In this document: positions 1 through 7,610 of the stretch, one piece after another
Position numbering within the stretch: the first letter of the stretch is position 1
How the letters are laid out: the number at the start of each line of letters is the position of its first letter
Source: Dickeya zeae NCPPB 2538
GTDB taxonomy: Bacteria > Pseudomonadota > Gammaproteobacteria > Enterobacterales > Enterobacteriaceae
NCBI RefSeq assembly: GCF_000406165.1
Contig: NZ_CM001977.1
Coordinates: 545,090 to 609,089, forward strand
Direction: 5' to 3'
Length of the DNA: 64,000 nucleotides
Notes under the pieces: generated by a model
The model's input: only the letters and a program-made list of their open reading frames with translations
Told to the model about the DNA's origin: nothing
The model's database searches: none
Made by a program: the position numbers and the translations under genes

Positions 1-1
1 G

Positions 2-610
2 GCCAGCAAAGGCTACGACGCACATGGTGTTGCTTTTGATGTCACCGATGAACAGGCGATTGAGGCCGCCTTTAGCCAACTGGATGCGCAGGGGATGGAT
101 GTGGATATCCTGATCAATAACGCAGGCATCCAGTACCGTAAACCGATGGTAGAACTGGAGCTGGAAAACTGGCAGAAGGTGATCGACACCAACCTGACCA
201 GTGCGTTTCTGGTCTCCCGCGCGGCGGCAAAACGGATGATCGCCCGCAACAGCGGCGGGAAAATCATTAATATTGGTTCGCTCACCAGCCAGGCCGCACG
301 CCCGACCGTTGCCCCGTACACGGCGGCAAAAGGCGGCATCAAAATGCTCACCTGCTCAATGGCGGCAGAATGGGCGCAGTTTAATATCCAGACCAATGCC
401 ATTGGGCCGGGCTACATTCTGACGGATATGAACACCGCGCTTATCGAAGACAAACAGTTCGACACCTGGGTGAAAAGCAGCAACCCCTCGCAGCGCTGGG
501 GTCGTCCGGATGAGCTCATCGGTACCGCCGTCTTCTTATCCTCCAAAGCATCGGATTATATCAACGGGCAAATTATTTATGTCGATGGCGGCTGGCTCGC
601 CGTGCTGTAA
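2..610 (+). CDS. SDR oxidoreductase, gluconate 5-dehydrogenase-like (5' end outside window)
   Basis: NAD(P)-dependent short-chain dehydrogenase, 202 residues visible; the reading frame is open to the left edge, so the nucleotide-binding N-terminus is missing. Seen: the NNAG motif, a Ser-Leu-Thr segment followed by YTAAKGG (catalytic Ser, Tyr and Lys of the YxxxK type), and the C-terminal YVDGGW ending typical of the family. The overall sequence resembles gluconate 5-dehydrogenases (IdnO/GNO) and 2-deoxy-D-gluconate dehydrogenases (KduD), which interconvert keto and hydroxy sugar acids. A sugar-acid-type MFS carrier follows 55 bp downstream, which suggests uptake plus oxidation of one sugar acid. 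The family is clear; the exact substrate is not. Confidence 0.85.
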   Translation, partial: ASKGYDAHGVAFDVTDEQAIEAAFSQLDAQGMDVDILINNAGIQYRKPMVELELENWQKVIDTNLTSAFLVSRAAAKRMIARNSGGKIINIGSLTSQAARPTVAPYTAAKGGIKMLTCSMAAEWAQFNIQTNAIGPGYILTDMNTALIEDKQFDTWVKSSNPSQRWGRPDELIGTAVFLSSKASDYINGQIIYVDGGWLAVL

Positions 611-665
611 TTAATATCTGCTGCTTTTCGCTGAGCGAAAGGCGGTAATTAAATGGAAATAAATT

Positions 666-1952
666 ATGATTCAAAACATACAAAAAAAATTAGCGCCAAT
701 CCGCTGGCGGAAATTAATCCCCTTGGCATTTATTACCTATAGTCTTGCTTATCTCGATCGCGCTAATTATGGGTTCGGTGCTGCTTCTGGTATGGCTGAG
801 GATCTCAATATCACACCAGGAGTTTCCTCATTACTAGGCGCACTATTTTTCCTCGGATATTTTTTCTTTCAGGTTCCTGGTGGTATTTACGCAGAAAAAA
901 GAAGTGCTAAGAAACTTATTTTTTGGAGCTTACTCCTTTGGGGGATATTAGCAACAGCGACTGGCATGGTCCATAATGTGAAATTTCTCGCCGTTATTCG
1001 TTTTCTGCTTGGTATCGCTGAAAGCGTTGTCATGCCCGCAATGCTTGTGTTCTTAAGTCATTGGTTTACTAAGAAAGAGCGTTCTAAAGCCAATACCTTT
1101 CTTTTTCTTGGCAACCCCATCACCGTACTCTGGATGTCGGTGCTATCAGGTTACCTCGTGGATGCCTTTGGCTGGCGAGGTATGTTTATTATTGAAGGCG
1201 TACCCGCAATCATCTGGGCTGCTATCTGGTTGTTTATATTTGTTGACAGACCCACCGAAGCTAAATGGTTAACAGCTCAAGAAAAAGAAGATATTGAAGC
1301 AGCACTGGCAGCAGAGCAAACCAATATCAAAGAAATCAAAAATTACAGTGAAGCATTTCGCTCTGGTAAGGTCTTATCTCTGTCATTTATCCATTTCTTC
1401 TGGAATATTGGGATGTATGGTTTCATTATGTGGCTACCCTCTATTTTGAAATCAGCCTCCGGCCTTGGTATTGTAGCAACAGGCTGGTTATCCGCAGCTC
1501 CATACTTATTAGCTGTTCCACTTATGCTGACTGCATCCTGGTATTCAGATAAATTTCTTAATCGTAAAATAATAGTTCTTCTGTTTTTAGGACTGGGTGC
1601 AATCTGTTTTATTGGATCGTTTACTATAGGAGCATCCAACTTTTTGCTCTCTTATGTTCTACTGATGGTTGCCGGTGGCGCGATGTATACACCTTACGGG
1701 CCATTCTTTGCGGCGATACCAGAAATGATCCCGCGTAATGTGATGGCTGGTGCGATGGCTTTTATCGTAAGTTTCGGCGCTCTGGGGTCATTCGTAGGCT
1801 CATGGATTGTCGGTTATCTGAATGGGTTAACTGGCGGTCCCGGTGCTTCTTATGTCTTTATGGGAGGCTCATTGGTTTTGGCAGTATTACTCACCTCCCT
1901 CACCTCGTTTAGTAGTAGGGAATCCACTCAAGCTAAAGTACAAACCTGTTAA
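666..1952 (+). CDS. MFS transporter, anion:cation symporter type (sugar acid/carboxylate)
   Basis: Inner-membrane carrier of 428 residues with about 12 hydrophobic segments and no signal peptide. Seen: the early segment with YLDRANYG, matching the conserved LDRxN(I/Y)G signature of the anion:cation symporter family, a KKERSKAN cytoplasmic loop after the first helices, and a charged central loop rich in Glu and Lys around residues 195-225. The family imports sugar acids such as gluconate, galactarate, galactonate or tartrate by proton symport. It follows the SDR gene in the same direction. The coding sequence is visibly more AT-rich than the SDR gene before it, which hints at separate acquisition. 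The start ATG has only a weak GGAAA upstream. The substrate cannot be named. Confidence 0.85.
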   Translation: MIQNIQKKLAPIRWRKLIPLAFITYSLAYLDRANYGFGAASGMAEDLNITPGVSSLLGALFFLGYFFFQVPGGIYAEKRSAKKLIFWSLLLWGILATATGMVHNVKFLAVIRFLLGIAESVVMPAMLVFLSHWFTKKERSKANTFLFLGNPITVLWMSVLSGYLVDAFGWRGMFIIEGVPAIIWAAIWLFIFVDRPTEAKWLTAQEKEDIEAALAAEQTNIKEIKNYSEAFRSGKVLSLSFIHFFWNIGMYGFIMWLPSILKSASGLGIVATGWLSAAPYLLAVPLMLTASWYSDKFLNRKIIVLLFLGLGAICFIGSFTIGASNFLLSYVLLMVAGGAMYTPYGPFFAAIPEMIPRNVMAGAMAFIVSFGALGSFVGSWIVGYLNGLTGGPGASYVFMGGSLVLAVLLTSLTSFSSRESTQAKVQTC

Positions 1953-1958
1953 GGTCGG

Positions 1959-1983
1959 GCGCCCGTTTGGGCGCTTTGATTTT
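1959..1983 (+). terminator. Rho-independent terminator after MFS gene
   Basis: Six-base stem GCGCCC/GGGCGC with a GTTT loop, followed by TTTGATTTT. It begins 6 bases after the MFS stop codon. Confidence 0.8.
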
Positions 1984-2649
1984 AAAAAATGATATATTAT
2001 ACGCCATTTATAAACTGACTGCGGATATCTACCTTGGGCATAAAATCCATTAAAGAACATAATGTTGAACATGAAATTTATGATCAGATAGGCTTTATTG
2101 AATAAATTATTTTCGAGGTACAATAAAGTCGTTTCCTGCCCTATCAGGTAATGCGCACACTGTTTGGCATACCCAGACGTCATGATGTTTGTCTTCACTA
2201 ACGCCATCGCTTTGACTTGCCTAAGCATCGTAGTTCCGCCGCGTCAGCCGCCCACCACACACTTTTTTACCTATTGCATCGCCGTTTCCGACATTGAACG
2301 TCGGTGATAATCCCCTTTCTCTTTTCATTACTCGTTGTTACTTGTTAGCCGCCAGATGCCGTTTATTCCACACTCGATGCTTTTCCACACCTTGCTTTTT
2401 GACCTTCAGTATCGGTATCGCGCAACGGCCTGCCGTGCCTCTGTGGATCTGCTCAAAGTTTGATTTATTTAACAAAACCAGTGGAAATAACCTTGGAATA
2501 AAACCACACAGACTTTTTCTCAATACCAACAAACTTATCTGGCGGAATAAAAACGGCGCTGGCAACCAGGGCGTGACTCGAATTATTTCAGAGATCGTTT
2601 ATTATTTAATAAAGGCAGCAAGTAGTCTGGCGACGTTTTTCAACATCAT
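1984..2649. other. Gene-poor interval
   Basis: No open frame here has convincing codon use, a ribosome site or a recognisable product. Two short open frames (one on each strand, 75-140 codons) lack any motif I know. The stretch is AT-rich at first and could hold decayed coding sequence, but I cannot identify a parent gene. Confidence 0.5.
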
Positions 2650-2846
2650 TTATACCCGTCATACTTCAAGTTGCAGGTGCGTTGGCTGCGTTTGCTCACC
2701 CGAATCTCTTACCTGAGTAAGCTCATCGGGGTTCGCTCTCTTGCCGCGTTACAAGGCTCTAACGAGCCTTGCCCTAAAGGGCCAACGCATGGCGTTGTTC
2801 AACACGCTAGCGTGTTGTCCCGCAACTCGAATTATTTTGGGTATAT
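2650..2846. repeat. Dispersed palindromic (MITE-like) repeat element
   Basis: About 197 bp bounded by imperfect inverted ends: TATACCC..CTTCAAGTTGCAGG on the left and the complement of CC.GCAACTCGAATTATTTTGGGTATA on the right. Inside are nested palindromes, including AACACGCTAGCGTGTT and GCCCTAAAGGGC. Elements with these ends and an internal GCTCACCCGAATC segment are, from memory, widespread non-coding repeats in Pectobacteriaceae, Yersinia and Serratia. A decayed copy of the right end lies at about 60851-60883. Confidence 0.7.
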
Positions 2847-2849
2847 AGC

Positions 2850-2985
2850 CGTGTTTCGTTGATGGCTGTGTCTTGTTTATCACTCTGCTTTGTTTATGAC
2901 TATGTCGTGTTTATAACTACATTACGTTGATAACTACGTCACATTGATAACTGTGTCGCATTGATAACGGTATCCCGTTGATGGC
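2850..2985. repeat. Eight tandem 17-bp degenerate repeats
   Basis: Eight contiguous units of exactly 17 bp (2850, 2867, 2884, 2901, 2918, 2935, 2952, 2969), rough consensus TNTGTCNCGTTGATAAC. Units 5-7 are the closest (TACATTACGTTGATAAC, TACGTCACATTGATAAC, TGTGTCGCATTGATAAC). There are no spacers, so it is not a CRISPR. The array lies just upstream of the HD-domain gene and directly after the palindromic element. Confidence 0.85.
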
Positions 2986-3094
2986 TATTCCCCGTATAGG
3001 GGGAGGGCGGGTCTGGTTTGATGATGGGGCAGGTTTGATAATGAGGCTGCAACGATATCTCGCCAGACATTGACTCCTTTTGAGGAGCGGAAAA

Positions 3095-3718
3095 ATGACA
3101 CTGATTGAACGAGCACGGGTATTTGCTACCGAGGCGCATGCCGCCTGCGAGCAAAAACGGAAATATACCGGTGAGCCTTATATTGTTCATCCGGCGGCGG
3201 TCGTCACCTTGCTGATGCAAATTGAGCCGTCGCAGGAGATGATTGCCGCTGCCTGGTTGCATGACACGGTGGAGGATACCCCGGTGACACTGGAACAGGT
3301 GACCCGGTTGTTTGGCTCGCAGGTGGCCCGTTATGTGGAAATGCTGACCGATGTTCGCACCCGTCAGGACGGTGGCGAGCGTATTCACCGCAAGAACGCC
3401 AATTTGCTGCACAGTGCGGCCGCCTGCCCGCAAGCGCAGAGCATCAAACTGTGCGATCTGATTGATAACAGCCGTAATGTTCTGGAACAGGACCCGGTGT
3501 TCGCCCGCCCGTATATGGTGGAAATGCGCCGTCTGCTGGCGGTGCTGACACAAGGTGACCCACGGTTGTATGCCGCAGCAACCCGACAGTGCGACCACAC
3601 GATATTGTGTATTCATCGCTCGTTGGGCGATGAGAGCTGGTATCAACAGCTTTGGCAGCAATACGACGCGCACCTGCCGTTGCGTACCGTGCTGGAGCGG
3701 GCACAGGAATGGGTGTGA
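3095..3718 (+). CDS. Small HD-domain hydrolase, (p)ppGpp hydrolase (Mesh1/SAH)-like
   Basis: Stand-alone HD phosphohydrolase of 207 residues. Seen: HPAAV at 32-36, the metal-binding HD pair at 56-57 inside AAWLHDTVEDT, ED at 60-61, and KLCDLIDNSRN with Asp121. This is the order found in the hydrolase half of RelA/SpoT and in small alarmone hydrolases. No synthetase, TGS or ACT domain follows. By family it would remove the 3' pyrophosphate from (p)ppGpp or a related nucleotide in the cytoplasm. The start ATG has GAGGAG 5-10 bases upstream; an in-frame TTG at 3080 would place the ribosome site inside the gene. It overlaps the next gene by 10 bp, so the two are probably co-transcribed. The substrate is inferred only. 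Confidence 0.75.
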   Translation: MTLIERARVFATEAHAACEQKRKYTGEPYIVHPAAVVTLLMQIEPSQEMIAAAWLHDTVEDTPVTLEQVTRLFGSQVARYVEMLTDVRTRQDGGERIHRKNANLLHSAAACPQAQSIKLCDLIDNSRNVLEQDPVFARPYMVEMRRLLAVLTQGDPRLYAAATRQCDHTILCIHRSLGDESWYQQLWQQYDAHLPLRTVLERAQEWV

Positions 3719-4161
3719 GTGTGCAAATTGTACGTCTTGACGCATTGCCTGACGCGCTGGCGGTGCTGATAGCTGAAAGTCAACAGCAAGGGTTTCGGTT
3801 TTTATGCCGGTTGCAGGCGGAGTTTCAGTCTGGCGCTAATGATTTCCGCTTACCCGGTGAAGGGCTATTTGCCGCGTTTGAGGCTGAGCGTCTGGTGGCG
3901 ATTGGCGGCGTCAATCAGCAAGCGGGTATGCCGCAGATTGGGCGGTTGCGGCGTTTTTATGTTGCTGCGGATTACCGTCGGCAGGGGGTAGGGCGTGAGC
4001 TGTTAACCGTTATCGAACAGGCGGCGGCGAGCTATTTTCGCGAATTATATCTTTTTACCGACACCCCTGAGGCGGCGCAGTTTTACCAGCGCCAGGGGTA
4101 TGCACCGGTCGGCCTTCCCGATGTCAGTCATCGTAAAACCCTGGCTGGCGTTTCGTCATGA
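3709..4161 (+). CDS. GNAT family N-acetyltransferase
   Basis: Acetyl-CoA-dependent N-acetyltransferase of 150 residues. Seen: the motif A region LRRFYVAADYRRQGVGRELL, with the RRQGVG pyrophosphate-binding loop, and the motif B region YLFTDTPEAAQFYQRQGYAPVG with the FYxxxGY hallmark. The start overlaps the end of the HD-domain gene by 10 bp, pointing to translational coupling. I chose ATG 3709 because AGGAA lies just upstream and the fold begins soon after. The acceptor substrate is unknown; GNATs acetylate amines on small molecules, peptides or proteins. Confidence 0.75.
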   Translation: MGVSVQIVRLDALPDALAVLIAESQQQGFRFLCRLQAEFQSGANDFRLPGEGLFAAFEAERLVAIGGVNQQAGMPQIGRLRRFYVAADYRRQGVGRELLTVIEQAAASYFRELYLFTDTPEAAQFYQRQGYAPVGLPDVSHRKTLAGVSS

Positions 4162-4184
4162 CCCTGTTTCGTCATGACTAACGG

Positions 4185-4415
4185 TTAACGGCCAATACTT
4201 CTCAACTGGGTGCAAAACGGACAGTTACAACCGCTCACTGAAGTGGCATCACAAATGCCCAACGGACTGGTGGCGGCATGGCCGTTGCTGAACGCGGTTT
4301 CCATCTGCGCCAGTTTCGCGGCGTCATTCGGATTGACTGGCGTCAGTTTGGCCTGAAACGCCGACGCGTTGGCCGCTGCAAACGAGAGAAAAACCAGCGA
4401 CATTCTGAGTTTCAT
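4185..4415 (-). CDS. Small secreted four-cysteine peptide, unknown function
   Basis: A 76-residue product I do not recognise. Residues 1-19 form a short signal peptide (basic start, hydrophobic core, ASA cleavage site). The mature chain ends in a cysteine cluster, Cys55, Cys63, Cys65 and Cys68 (C-x7-C-x-C-x2-C), with one His at 46, which could bind a metal or form disulphides. ATG 4415 is preferred over GTG 4418 because AGGTGG sits 6 bases upstream. The gene is divergent from a FecBCD-type importer, and a Zur-like half palindrome lies 70-85 bp upstream. A role in metal acquisition or periplasmic metal handling is inference from that context. It could also be a spurious frame, but the signal peptide and ribosome site argue for a real gene. 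Confidence 0.6.
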   Translation of the reverse strand: MKLRMSLVFLSFAAANASAFQAKLTPVNPNDAAKLAQMETAFSNGHAATSPLGICDATSVSGCNCPFCTQLRSIGR

Positions 4416-4485
4416 CACCTACCACCTGTAGGTTGCCGGGCAACCGTATTGAAAAAAGCCGTGTTGAAAAGGACATAACGTGGCT

Positions 4486-4500
4486 TGTTATAACATACCC
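4486..4500. promoter_or_regulatory. Candidate metal-regulator (Zur-like) site upstream of the peptide gene
   Basis: Contains GTTATAAC; read on the minus strand it gives TATGTTATAAC, an 11-mer identical to part of the larger palindrome at 4648-4679. Compared with my recollection of the enterobacterial Zur core (TGTTATANTATAACA) it matches at 11 of 14 positions. Confidence 0.4.
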
Positions 4501-4647
4501 TTTTCTGCTTCGCATCCTTCGCACTTATCCAATAATCGTACAGTTTGTAAGCGTTCATGACGGGCACGAAGCCCATACCCTCTCATTCTCCATCCTGCCC
4601 GCCATCCACTCTTCATCCACCTTCATGGTGACCGCGTTTTGGTATCT

Positions 4648-4679
4648 TTTATTTGTTATGTTATAACGTAACAAATAAA
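4648..4679. promoter_or_regulatory. 32-bp palindrome, candidate Zur box, upstream of ABC importer
   Basis: An inverted repeat with 15 of 16 base pairs matching, centred between 4663 and 4664, core TGTTATGTTATAACGTAACA. In either orientation it matches 12 of 14 positions of the recalled Zur core TGTTATANTATAACA. It ends 27 bases before the chosen start of the ATPase gene, where a repressor would block transcription. Zur itself is encoded at 52923-53432. The link is inference. Confidence 0.6.
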
Positions 4680-4706
4680 GTTGTGGGATATGGGAGGGGT
4701 TCTGAC

Positions 4707-5522
4707 ATGTGGCAGACCATGCCGCCCTTGTTACGGGTAGAGAATTTGAATGCGGTACACACGACCGGTCAACGGGTACTGACTGATATTCACTTTTCAG
4801 TCGGGAGTAATGAATGTCTGGCGATCGTCGGCCCTAACGGCAGCGGTAAATCCACGCTGTTGCGCGCCTTATTGCATGACCCGCCGCCCGCAGGTGGGCG
4901 CATCTGGCTGGGCGATAAACCGCTGGCGCAGTTGTCTCGCCAGCAACGGGCACGGCATATGGCGCTGATGAGCCAGCATGATACCCCCAGTCTGGCGCTC
5001 ACGGTGGAAGAGTACGTGTCGCTGGGTTGCCTGCCGCACGCGGATGCCCTGTCGCCAGTGGCACAGCAGGAGACGGTGACGCACGTGCTGGAGGAAACCG
5101 GCCTGTTGCCGCTACGACAACGCAGACTGGCAGTGCTATCAGGGGGAGAGCGTCAGCGGGCGTTTCTGGCGCGCGCCCTGGCGCAACGCCCGGAGGTTCT
5201 GCTGCTGGATGAGCCGACCAACCATTTGGATCCGCTTGGGCGGGCGGCGCTGCTGGCGCTGGTCCGGCAACGTGGTATCGCGGTGGTCGCAGTATTGCAC
5301 GATTTGTCGCTAGTAGAGGCGTTTGCCGACCGGGTGCTGGTGTTGTGCCAGGGACGGCAGGTGTGCTGGGACGTACCCGCACGGGCGCTGGCCAGTGAGA
5401 CTGTCTACCCGGTGTTTGGCATTAACAGCTTTACGGTCTCTCATCCGCAAACCGGTTTGCCGTTACGTCTTTTCGATGTGCCTGCCTGCACCAGCGGGTT
5501 TATAACCAGAGGAAATCTATGA
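4707..5522 (+). CDS. ABC transporter ATP-binding protein, FecE/BtuD type
   Basis: Cytoplasmic ATPase of 271 residues that powers a metal-chelate or cobalamin-type importer. Seen: Walker A GPNGSGKST, Q-loop in MSQHD, signature LSGGERQRAF, Walker B VLLLDEPTNHLD and the switch His in VLHDLS. ATG 4707 is chosen because GGGAGGGG stands 7 bases upstream; a longer frame from TTG 4653 would run through the palindrome. The stop overlaps the next start (ATGA). With the two following genes it forms a complete importer (ATPase, binding protein, permease). No cobalamin riboswitch is visible in the short leader, which weakens a B12 role. A zinc- or other metal-complex substrate is suggested by the Zur-like box. 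Confidence 0.9.
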   Translation: MWQTMPPLLRVENLNAVHTTGQRVLTDIHFSVGSNECLAIVGPNGSGKSTLLRALLHDPPPAGGRIWLGDKPLAQLSRQQRARHMALMSQHDTPSLALTVEEYVSLGCLPHADALSPVAQQETVTHVLEETGLLPLRQRRLAVLSGGERQRAFLARALAQRPEVLLLDEPTNHLDPLGRAALLALVRQRGIAVVAVLHDLSLVEAFADRVLVLCQGRQVCWDVPARALASETVYPVFGINSFTVSHPQTGLPLRLFDVPACTSGFITRGNL

Positions 5523-6511
5523 ATAAAGTCAGTAGTGGCGGGCTGCGGTTCAGCACCTTTGCCAGCATGATATGTGTCTTGTTGGGATGCAGCGCTATGG
5601 CTGCGCAGGCGTCGGGGTTCCCGGTGACGGTGTACAGTTGTGGTAAACCGCTGACCTTCACACAAGCGCCGCAGCGCGCCATCATCAATGACCTTAACAT
5701 GGCGGAAATGGCCTTCGCGTTGCACCTGCAACCGCAGATTGTCGGTCTGACCGGTATCAGCGGTTGGTACAAGATGACGCCGGAATTTCGCCAGCAAATG
5801 GGGACGATTCCTGAGCTATCGCCGAAATACCCGTCGCTGGAAACCCTGCTGGGTGCCAACCCGGATTTTTTCTTTGCGGGCTGGAATTACGGTATGAAGG
5901 TGGGGGGTGAGGTCACGCCGGATACGCTGGCGACCTACGGCATCAAAACGCTAGTGCTGAGTGAAAGCTGTATTTTTGAAGACTCACATCGCCCACGCGC
6001 CAGCATGGCATTGCTGTATGACGACGTGCTGACGCTGGGGAAAATTTTCGGTCGTGCGGAACAAGCGCAGGCGCTGGTTGAACAATGGAAAACGCGGCTG
6101 GCGGCCTTGCCCAAACCGCCGACAGGCCAGGCACCACTGAAGGTGTTTGTGTATGACTCCGGTGAGGATAAGCCCTTTACCAGTGGGGAATACGCCATGC
6201 CTACCGCCATTATCGAGGCTGCGGGGGGCCGTAATGTGATGGATGGCATGGCGGCGAGCTGGGCCACCACCTCCTGGGAAACGGTCGCGGCGGCGCAACC
6301 GGACCTGATCATTTTACTCGACTACCAGAATGGTGGCGGCGCAGCGGCGTTGCAGCATTTTTTGCAGACGCATCCGCTGATGAAGCATACCCCGGCGGTG
6401 GAACACCAGCGCTACCTGAAATTGCAGTATGCCGAGCTGACGCCGGGACCGGCCAATATCACGGCGATTGAAAAACTCGCCCACGCGCTTTATCCGGCAG
6501 CCTCGCAATGA
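5519..6511 (+). CDS. ABC transporter periplasmic substrate-binding protein (TroA/BtuF-like superfamily)
   Basis: Secreted binding protein of 330 residues. An N-terminal signal peptide ends near AMAAQA (residues 20-31), and two lobes follow with the metal-chelate receptor pattern: RAIINDLNMAEMAFAL, LETLLGANPDFFFAG and a late LIILLDYQNG. Two cysteines, in VYSCGKPLTF and LSESCIFED, are notable for this class and could be paired or bind ligand. It delivers substrate to the permease encoded next; genes overlap by ATGA on both sides. The family includes receptors for ferric siderophores, haem, cobalamin and other metal complexes. The substrate cannot be read from sequence. Confidence 0.88.
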   Translation: MNKVSSGGLRFSTFASMICVLLGCSAMAAQASGFPVTVYSCGKPLTFTQAPQRAIINDLNMAEMAFALHLQPQIVGLTGISGWYKMTPEFRQQMGTIPELSPKYPSLETLLGANPDFFFAGWNYGMKVGGEVTPDTLATYGIKTLVLSESCIFEDSHRPRASMALLYDDVLTLGKIFGRAEQAQALVEQWKTRLAALPKPPTGQAPLKVFVYDSGEDKPFTSGEYAMPTAIIEAAGGRNVMDGMAASWATTSWETVAAAQPDLIILLDYQNGGGAAALQHFLQTHPLMKHTPAVEHQRYLKLQYAELTPGPANITAIEKLAHALYPAASQ

Positions 6512-7506
6512 GGTCGTGTCGCCACTATACGGCGGTCTGCCTGCTCACGCTGTTGGTGTTGCTGGTGGTGATGCTCTTTAGCACTGCAGTGGGAGCCATC
6601 CGGATCCCGCTGGTGCAGGTACTAACGGCGCTGATGCCGGAGCACCCTGGCGTACCGGAGACGGTGCGCCGCATCGTGCTGGAGCTGCGTGTGCCGCGCA
6701 CCCTGCTGGCGGCCATCACCGGCGCCGGGCTGGCGATGGTCGGCGCGTTACTACAAACCACCACCCGGAACGATCTGGCGGATCCTTTTCTGTTCGGGTT
6801 GTCCTCCGGCGCGTCGGCGGGGGCTGTGCTGGTGATAACCCGCTTTGGCGAATGGTTTGGTGCCTTCACGCTACCGGTTGCGGCGTTTGGCGGGGGGATT
6901 TGCTCGGCGCTGTCGGTGACGTTGCTGTTTTTTCTGCGTCAGGGACGACAGGCGGAGCATCTGGTGATCTGCGGGCTGGCGATTTCCTTTCTGTTTGGGG
7001 CGTTAACCAGCTATCTGGTGTTTTCCGGTGACCAACGCGCTGCCAGTGCGGTGCTGTTTTGGTCTCTGGGCGGGCTGGGGCTGGCGCGTTGGGATAATCT
7101 GCCGGTAGCGCTGTGCAGCCTGTTGATATTGATTGGCGTTGTGATGGCGCGCTGGCGGGCGCTGGACAGTTTGCTGGCTGGTGAACAGACGGCGGTATCG
7201 ATGGGGGTCAATGTCAACCGGCTGCGCCTTGAGGTGTTCCTGTGCTGCGCGCTGGCGACGGCATTGTTGGTGTCACTGACCGGGGTGATCGGATTTGTCG
7301 GGCTGATGGTGCCGCATTTGTGCCGTCCGCTGGTTGGTACGCGCCATCGCCAGTTGCTGGTGCTGTGTGGCTTGCTGGGCGCGGTATTGCTGGGTATCGG
7401 CGATACCTTAAGCCGTATCTTGCTGGCGTCGCAGGAACTCCCCGTGGGGATCGTGACCGCCGGGTTAGGCGGTATTTTTGTGATTGTGCTACTGGCAAAA
7501 CGTTAG
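6508..7506 (+). CDS. ABC transporter permease, FecCD family
   Basis: Inner-membrane permease of 332 residues with about ten hydrophobic helices. Seen: RVPRTLLAAITGAGLAMVGA and the ATPase-docking region GVIGFVGLMVPHLCRPLVG, both typical of FecCD/BtuC permeases, and ELPVGIVTAGLGG near the end. It is the third gene of the importer operon, and its ATG overlaps the binding-protein stop codon. One permease gene implies a homodimer, as in BtuC. The last codon is followed by a 104-bp gap before ahpC, so the peroxidase genes are probably a separate unit. Confidence 0.9.
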   Translation: MRSCRHYTAVCLLTLLVLLVVMLFSTAVGAIRIPLVQVLTALMPEHPGVPETVRRIVLELRVPRTLLAAITGAGLAMVGALLQTTTRNDLADPFLFGLSSGASAGAVLVITRFGEWFGAFTLPVAAFGGGICSALSVTLLFFLRQGRQAEHLVICGLAISFLFGALTSYLVFSGDQRAASAVLFWSLGGLGLARWDNLPVALCSLLILIGVVMARWRALDSLLAGEQTAVSMGVNVNRLRLEVFLCCALATALLVSLTGVIGFVGLMVPHLCRPLVGTRHRQLLVLCGLLGAVLLGIGDTLSRILLASQELPVGIVTAGLGGIFVIVLLAKR

Positions 7507-7610
7507 GTATCACTTATCGATTTGATACGGACAACGCATTAGCGACATCCGTCACATTTTTGTACCTTAGCTTCCAAGCCAAACACATTGGAACACATGA
7601 GGAAACAGAG

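Noticed and set aside
2294..2716. 140-codon plus-strand frame in the gene-poor interval
   Set aside because: No ribosome site or motif, and its end runs into the palindromic repeat.
2850..2985. Possible CRISPR array
   Set aside because: The repeats are contiguous 17-bp units with no spacers and no cas genes nearby.
61..3000. Insertion sequence or transposase in the first 3 kb
   Set aside because: No transposase motif or terminal repeats of an IS were found, only the non-coding palindromic element.
4419..4706. Cobalamin riboswitch before the BtuCD-like importer
   Set aside because: The leader is short and I see none of the conserved B12-box sequence; the palindrome suggests a protein regulator instead.
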